Position numbers and translations under genes: made by a program | Source of the DNA: Acidobacteriota bacterium | GTDB lineage: Bacteria; Acidobacteriota; Thermoanaerobaculia; Multivoradales; Multivoraceae | Direction: 5' to 3' | Length of the DNA: 64,000 bases | Assembly (NCBI GenBank): GCA_003388555.1 | Contig: QQVD01000056.1 | Span: forward strand, 62,001 to 126,000 | Part shown: piece after piece, positions 59,585 to 64,000 of the stretch | How the letters are laid out: every line of letters starts with the position of its first letter | How positions within the stretch are numbered: the stretch's first letter is position 1 | Notes under the pieces: model-generated | What the model saw: only the letters and a program-made list of their open reading frames with translations | Told to the model about the DNA's origin: nothing | The model's database searches: none

Positions 59585-61333
59585 CTAGCGCTCGGCCAAC
59601 TCGCCGAGATCCAGCTCTTCGATCCGCCGATAGAGCGTCGAGCGGGCAATTCCGAGGTCGCGTGCGACCGCGGACAGATTGCCGCCATGCACCTCCAGTG
59701 CGGCGCAGATCTCGCGCCGTTCGAGGGCTTCGATCTTCGCCGGGAGGGTGGTCGCGGCCCCGAGGGCTGGATCGTCGACGGCGGCTCGAATCGTGCTCTG
59801 AAGGTGCCTGGACTGCAGCATCTCGCCGTCCTCTAGGAAAAGCGCGGCGCGGGCCATCTCGCGCTCGAGCTGACGGATGTTGCCCGGCCAGTGGAAGGCG
59901 AGCAGTGCGTCGAGAGCGCCGCGGGAGATGCCGCTGACGTGCGTGCCGAGGCGTTCGGCTTCGCGCTGCAGGAACCAGGCAGCGAGATTGGCGATGTCGG
60001 GGGTGCGTTCGCGCAGCGGAGGCAGCTCGACGCGCCAATCAGCGATCCGGTGGTAGAGGTCGGCGCGAAATTCGCCGCTCGCGAGCTGCGCTTCGACGTC
60101 CTGGTTGGTGGCGGCCACCACGCGCACTTCGGCCGGGCGCGGTTTGCGCGCGCCGAGTCGGTACACCTCGCCTTCCTGCAGCACCCGGAGGATCTTCGCC
60201 TGGGTTGCGGCCTCCATGTCGCCGATCTCGTCGAGGAAGAGGGTCGCGCCGTGCGCCTGCTCGAACTTACCCGGACGCGCATGGACCCCGGTGGCTACGC
60301 CCTCGTCGACGCCGAAGAGCTCCGCCTCGAGCAGATCTCTCGGCAACGCGGCGCAGTTGAGCGCGATGAAGTCTTCGTGCCCACGAGGCGAGGCGCGATG
60401 GATGAATCGCGCCAGGATCTCCTTACCGGTGCCCGACTCGCCGGTGATCAGGACACTGACCTTGCCGCGGCCGATGCGAGCGGCGTCGCGGTAGATGGCC
60501 TCCACGGCCGGCGTGAGGGTGGGAGGTTGCGGCATCGGTGGCGGCTCGCTGGCCGCTCGGCGAGGCGTCGAGCGGCCAAGTCGACGCCGATCGGCCAATG
60601 CGACGAGCTCGAGCACCATCCGAATCAGGACTTCGAAGCTGCGTGCCTGCACCGGGTGGCGAAAGGTGGCACGGATCCGGTAGTCGTCCTGCTCGAGTTC
60701 GACATCGACGCTGTTCGAGTCGTGCTCGCCGTTGCTCCCCTCGTCCTGCGCTGGCGCGAGTCCCCTGGCGGCGAAGAGCAGACCGTCGTCGCCATCGCGC
60801 GAGCGCCGCGATATCTCGACGGCCGTGCACGGCAGGCTGGTGAGCACCGCCTCGCCACCGGCTTGCGCGATCTCGATCGCCTCCGGACTCTGCGAGAGCA
60901 GAGCCACCAGAGGCGGCAGTTTCTGCAGAGTGAAGACCTTGAGCGACCCGACCGATGCGGTCGCCGTGTCGCTCAACAGCGCGAGTTCGTTTGGCGGCGA
61001 GGACGACGCCTCGAACCGCACAGCGGCCTCCAAGTCTGCCGCGGCCACTTCCTCTAGCGACGCATCGAGCGAGCCAATAGCGATGCGAGAACGGCCGTCC
61101 ACCGGATGTGTTCCCACCACGCGCGTCCCGTCGACGCGGGTGCCATTGGTCGAACGCAGGTCCTCGAGCGTCACGGAACCGCCTTGCACACGCAGCAGCG
61201 CATGCCGGCGCGATACCGTCGGGTGGGGCAGACGGATATCGGCGTCGGGCCCGGAGCCGATCAGATACTCGCCGTCGTTCAGGGCAAAGAGCCGACTCTG
61301 GTCGAGTTCGACGATCCTCAGTTGGCGTGGCAT
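59585..61333 (-). CDS. FHA-domain AAA+ regulator of the sigma-54 activator type
   Basis: A 582-residue regulator. Residues about 22-95 are an FHA phosphothreonine-binding domain with the key G26-S27, S41-R-R-H44 and N63-G64. Residues about 115-260 may be a sensor region. The AAA+ domain has Walker A GESGTGKE (298-305), Walker B LFLDEIGD (365-372) and the arginine-rich second region of homology. The sigma-54 contact loop GAFTGA is replaced by G345-V-A-T-G-V350. A Fis-type helix-turn-helix closes the protein (NLSAVARDLGIARSTLYRRI). The FHA domain would read phosphorylation by a Ser/Thr kinase, and the neighbouring kinase gene is the obvious candidate. The altered loop leaves sigma-54 dependence open. 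Confidence 0.92.
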   Translation of the reverse strand: MPRQLRIVELDQSRLFALNDGEYLIGSGPDADIRLPHPTVSRRHALLRVQGGSVTLEDLRSTNGTRVDGTRVVGTHPVDGRSRIAIGSLDASLEEVAAADLEAAVRFEASSSPPNELALLSDTATASVGSLKVFTLQKLPPLVALLSQSPEAIEIAQAGGEAVLTSLPCTAVEISRRSRDGDDGLLFAARGLAPAQDEGSNGEHDSNSVDVELEQDDYRIRATFRHPVQARSFEVLIRMVLELVALADRRRLGRSTPRRAASEPPPMPQPPTLTPAVEAIYRDAARIGRGKVSVLITGESGTGKEILARFIHRASPRGHEDFIALNCAALPRDLLEAELFGVDEGVATGVHARPGKFEQAHGATLFLDEIGDMEAATQAKILRVLQEGEVYRLGARKPRPAEVRVVAATNQDVEAQLASGEFRADLYHRIADWRVELPPLRERTPDIANLAAWFLQREAERLGTHVSGISRGALDALLAFHWPGNIRQLEREMARAALFLEDGEMLQSRHLQSTIRAAVDDPALGAATTLPAKIEALERREICAALEVHGGNLSAVARDLGIARSTLYRRIEELDLGELAER

Positions 61334-61400
61334 TCGTACGTCGTCTTTCGTTCACAGTTGGGCGTTCGCCGAGCCCAAGGGGTCGGAGCAATTCGAGCCA

Positions 61401-64000
61401 TTACGGCTGGCCACTCGCGGCTCTGGAGACACCGTCCAGCGAAGCGAGGCGCGAAATCTCCGGTGCCGTCCAAGGGTCGATTTCCAAGCGTCGGCGGGCG
61501 GCATCGATCGCTCGGCTCCGCCAGCCGTCTGAGCGGGGCGTGTCCGCACGGCGCAGGATGTCGGCGGTCAGCGCCACTTCGGCCCAGGCTGCTGCCAGAT
61601 CCTGCGATTGCTCGAGGACCTGGTCGAGCAGTTCGATGGCCGCGAGGGCGTGGCGACGAGCGACGTCGGGCTCGTTCCGATCGAGCCACCACTGTGCCGC
61701 CGTTCGCTCCACCCGGGCTGCGAGGACGGCGTTGGTGGGCGGCGACGGCCAACGCCCCACCAACAGGCTCCCCTGTTCCTGCGCGGTATCGAACCAACGC
61801 GCTGCTTCAGCAGAGTTGCCGGAGCGGGCGGCGGCGCGTGCGCGAACGAAGGCAATGCGCGTTTGGTGGTAGGCGAAGTCGAGAGGGTAGACCTCACGAA
61901 TGTTCGCGGCGTGCTCCTCGGCCTGACGGATCAACTCGTCGATGTCACCACCGAACTGCAGGCGCTGCGTTGCGAGATCGAGCAGTACGGAGGCGCGGTT
62001 GACGTCGGCGGCGAAGTATTCGGGACCCGCTTGGAGCGTGGCGTCGAAGGCGTCTGAGGCCGCTTCGAGGGCGCCTCGAGCGTCTTCCCCGCGCGCCATC
62101 GCGAGGTCGGCGTCGGTCCACAGCGCCATCGCCAGAGAATTCCGGATGGCTGCGCTGGAGGGTCTGAGCGCCAGCGCTCGTTCGCACTGGTGCACGGCCT
62201 GCACGGCATGGTCTCCAGGGTCGCGTCCGAGATGGCGCGCGTGGTAGGCCCACTCAGCATGGGTCTGGCACGAGATGTGGTGCAGGTCGGCGATCGAGCC
62301 GGAGGCCGTAGCGATCCCGGTGCGGGCGACCTGGATGGCGTTGGCGAGCGCCGCATCCCAGTCTCCCGACCAGTCGTAGTCCGCGAGCCGCATCCAAGCC
62401 CGACCGAGGTTGACGTAGAGGTAAGGGTTCGTGGGCTCCTGGGTTGCGGCACTCTCGAAACGGGCGATCGCATCGCGGAGCAGCGCTCGAGCATCCTCCA
62501 TTTCGCCCTGATCCCGTGCCCACTCGGCGCGCGTGAGTGCGATGTTTCCCAGATGCACCTCGGCCTCGGCCGGTAGGCGGCTGGCCAATGCCTCGATGCT
62601 CGAGATCGCGGTCTGCAGCGCCGGCTCGGGGTCGCGCCCACGACCCAAGAGCCAGCGCCCGAAGCGCCAGGCTGTGAGCGTGCGTGCCGACAGCGTCGCT
62701 GGATCGTCGGGCAGGATTCGCAGCGCCACGTCACACTTCTCGAGGGCGCGCTCATGGGCGTCCTCCGCCTGCTCGTTGCCCCAGCGCCGCCCCATCTCGG
62801 ATCGCCACGCACGGCACTGCGCGAGGAACACCGCCGGATCGCTCGGCGCTCTCTGGCCAGCGCTGTCGAGCAGGTCGAGTGCACGCCGAATCGGCTCCTC
62901 GGCCGCCTTCTCGTCGCCAGCCTCCAGCGCTTCGCCGGCGGTGCGTAGATCGGCCTCGGCAGCAACCAGCAGGCCATCGTAGAACCACGGGAGTCGCGCG
63001 GCGGAGCGCACCCCTGCGCTGCGGGCTTCGGCCCAATTTCCTTCCGCCAGCGCCAGTCGCGCCGCGAGCAACGTCTCCTCGGCGCTGGCCCGCGGGGAAA
63101 CGTCTTGGCTCGTGTCGAAGTCCGCGCTGCGTGCTCGCTCCATCGCCGCGCGAGCCAAGGCGCCATGCCGCGCGACGGCCGCCCGACGCGTCTCCTGGCG
63201 ACTCTCGACATCGAGGATGCGTTCGGCGTCGCGAATCGCCGCGTCGAGGGTGTCCAGCTGAGCGGCCGCGAACGCCAGCTGCACGGCGGGTCCGGAGAAG
63301 CCGGCATCGAGAGCACGCTGGAGATGGCGCACCGCGCTCTCCGGTCTGCTCAGCACGAGAGCCCCGCGACCCAGCGCATACGAGCCGGGGCCCACCGCCA
63401 CCTTGCCGATGTCTCGCATGGCGTCTTCGATGCGCGCCAGTTCCTGCTCCACCAGTCGACGCTCCTCGGTGATGTCGTGTTCCGGCGAGAGGTGCGCCAT
63501 GCGCAACAGGTTCTCGGCGCGCTCGACGGTGATGCCGAAACGCTGGGCGAGGCGCGCCCGCTGGGCCGCTTCTGCCTGCACGCGCAGCACCACGATCGCC
63601 GCGATCGCGATGAGGACGAGGGTGGCGGCGAACACCGCGGCGAGCAGCGGATTCCGCCGTATCCGACGCTCCGTACGATTGAACAGAGTGCTCGGGCGCG
63701 CGGTGACCGGCCGCCCGGCCAGATAGTTGCGCAGGTCTAACGCGAGGAGAGCCGCCGATTGGTACCTGCGTTCCGGACTCTTCTCGAGAGCTTTCTCGAT
63801 CACCGCAACGAGATCCTGGGGGAGCCTCGGAGCAATGCGACGCAGCAGCGGCGGATCGCGCCGGGTGATCCCCACCATCGTCTCGACGGTGCTCTTGGCA
63901 GCGAAGGGGTGGACCCCCGCGACGATTTCGTAGAGCAGGACCGCGAGGCTGAACACGTCGCTGCGTCGATCGAGCGCCTCGAGGTCTCCTCGCACCTGCT
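61401..64000 (-). CDS. Ser/Thr protein kinase with C-terminal TPR region (N-terminus beyond window)
   Basis: The gene runs off the right edge; the visible part begins in the C-lobe of the kinase at ALDRRSDVFSLAVLLYEIVA (subdomain IX) and includes the ALEKSPERRYQSAALLALDL segment before the membrane. The ATP- and Mg-binding residues lie outside the window. A membrane helix (LLAAVFAATLVLIAIAAIVV) is followed by about 720 residues of TPR-like repeats, longer than in the other kinases here, for example LALAEGNWAEARSAGVRSAA, LYVNLGRAWMRLADYDWSGD. It ends 67 bp before the FHA regulator gene, same strand, so kinase, FHA reader and small membrane protein probably form one operon. Confidence 0.9.
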   Translation of the reverse strand, partial: QVRGDLEALDRRSDVFSLAVLLYEIVAGVHPFAAKSTVETMVGITRRDPPLLRRIAPRLPQDLVAVIEKALEKSPERRYQSAALLALDLRNYLAGRPVTARPSTLFNRTERRIRRNPLLAAVFAATLVLIAIAAIVVLRVQAEAAQRARLAQRFGITVERAENLLRMAHLSPEHDITEERRLVEQELARIEDAMRDIGKVAVGPGSYALGRGALVLSRPESAVRHLQRALDAGFSGPAVQLAFAAAQLDTLDAAIRDAERILDVESRQETRRAAVARHGALARAAMERARSADFDTSQDVSPRASAEETLLAARLALAEGNWAEARSAGVRSAARLPWFYDGLLVAAEADLRTAGEALEAGDEKAAEEPIRRALDLLDSAGQRAPSDPAVFLAQCRAWRSEMGRRWGNEQAEDAHERALEKCDVALRILPDDPATLSARTLTAWRFGRWLLGRGRDPEPALQTAISSIEALASRLPAEAEVHLGNIALTRAEWARDQGEMEDARALLRDAIARFESAATQEPTNPYLYVNLGRAWMRLADYDWSGDWDAALANAIQVARTGIATASGSIADLHHISCQTHAEWAYHARHLGRDPGDHAVQAVHQCERALALRPSSAAIRNSLAMALWTDADLAMARGEDARGALEAASDAFDATLQAGPEYFAADVNRASVLLDLATQRLQFGGDIDELIRQAEEHAANIREVYPLDFAYHQTRIAFVRARAAARSGNSAEAARWFDTAQEQGSLLVGRWPSPPTNAVLAARVERTAAQWWLDRNEPDVARRHALAAIELLDQVLEQSQDLAAAWAEVALTADILRRADTPRSDGWRSRAIDAARRRLEIDPWTAPEISRLASLDGVSRAASGQP

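Noticed and set aside
1-64000. CRISPR arrays, prophage and rRNA
   Set aside because: No regularly spaced repeats of 24-40 bp with unique spacers, no phage structural genes, and no rRNA-like stretches were seen.

Overview
The window is high-GC bacterial chromosome (GC-rich at nearly every third codon position) with mostly short intergenic gaps and no ribosomal RNA, CRISPR or phage block. The gene families point to a bacterium with an elaborate envelope and signalling repertoire: five TPR-fused Hanks-type Ser/Thr kinases, an ECF sigma factor of the group common in Acidobacteriota and Planctomycetota, a DUF1800/DUF1501 pair, IPTL-like C-terminal sorting tails, S9 and S10 peptidases and Tat-exported proteins. 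I infer a member of Acidobacteriota (Thermoanaerobaculia-like). A high-GC gammaproteobacterium or a planctomycete remains possible, because no rRNA or universal marker gene is present to settle it.

Layout. 0-10 kb: a TPR kinase cut by the left edge, coupled to a small membrane protein, then an S10 carboxypeptidase, a Tat-exported ankyrin protein, a winged-helix/membrane/TolB-like regulator and an S9 peptidase. 10.5-20 kb: exported proteins (DUF1800 + DUF1501, a ScyD-like propeller, a lipoprotein of the sulfatase superfamily) separated by a 0.9 kb gene-free island of tandem and REP-like repeats. 20-31 kb: mostly minus-strand small genes (SPFH protein, lipoprotein, GST, SRPBCC, DUF2784, methyltransferase, YbaK, VanZ-like, DUF2975, UPF0158) with an APC permease, plus a candidate structured RNA at 20.8 kb. 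31-43 kb: PQQ propeller, a nucleotidyltransferase/small-protein pair, a VOC protein, two NTF2-like proteins, periplasmic beta-carbonic anhydrase, a TPR kinase, an SDR and a secreted protein followed by a 98-bp tandem duplication.

43-64 kb: an ECF sigma/TPR-kinase operon; a TPR gene fragment abutting a decayed IS630 copy; a translationally coupled cohesin protein and 1,896-residue dockerin/cadherin-like/beta-helix protein; a VapBC-like pair with conspicuous operator repeats but a toxin lacking its first acidic residue; another TPR kinase; and a minus-strand group of a TPR kinase (cut by the right edge), an FHA/AAA+ sigma-54-type regulator with an altered GAFTGA loop, and a small membrane protein.

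The most promising locus is the cohesin-dockerin pair at 48.4-54.8 kb. One protein carries a cohesin-like domain and a C-terminal sorting tail; the next carries a dockerin and a huge adhesin-like body. This suggests a non-cellulosomal surface-display module, with copies of the same short repeat on either side. The kinases, FHA regulator and ECF factor suggest phospho-signalling that may control such surface proteins, but nothing in the sequence proves that link.
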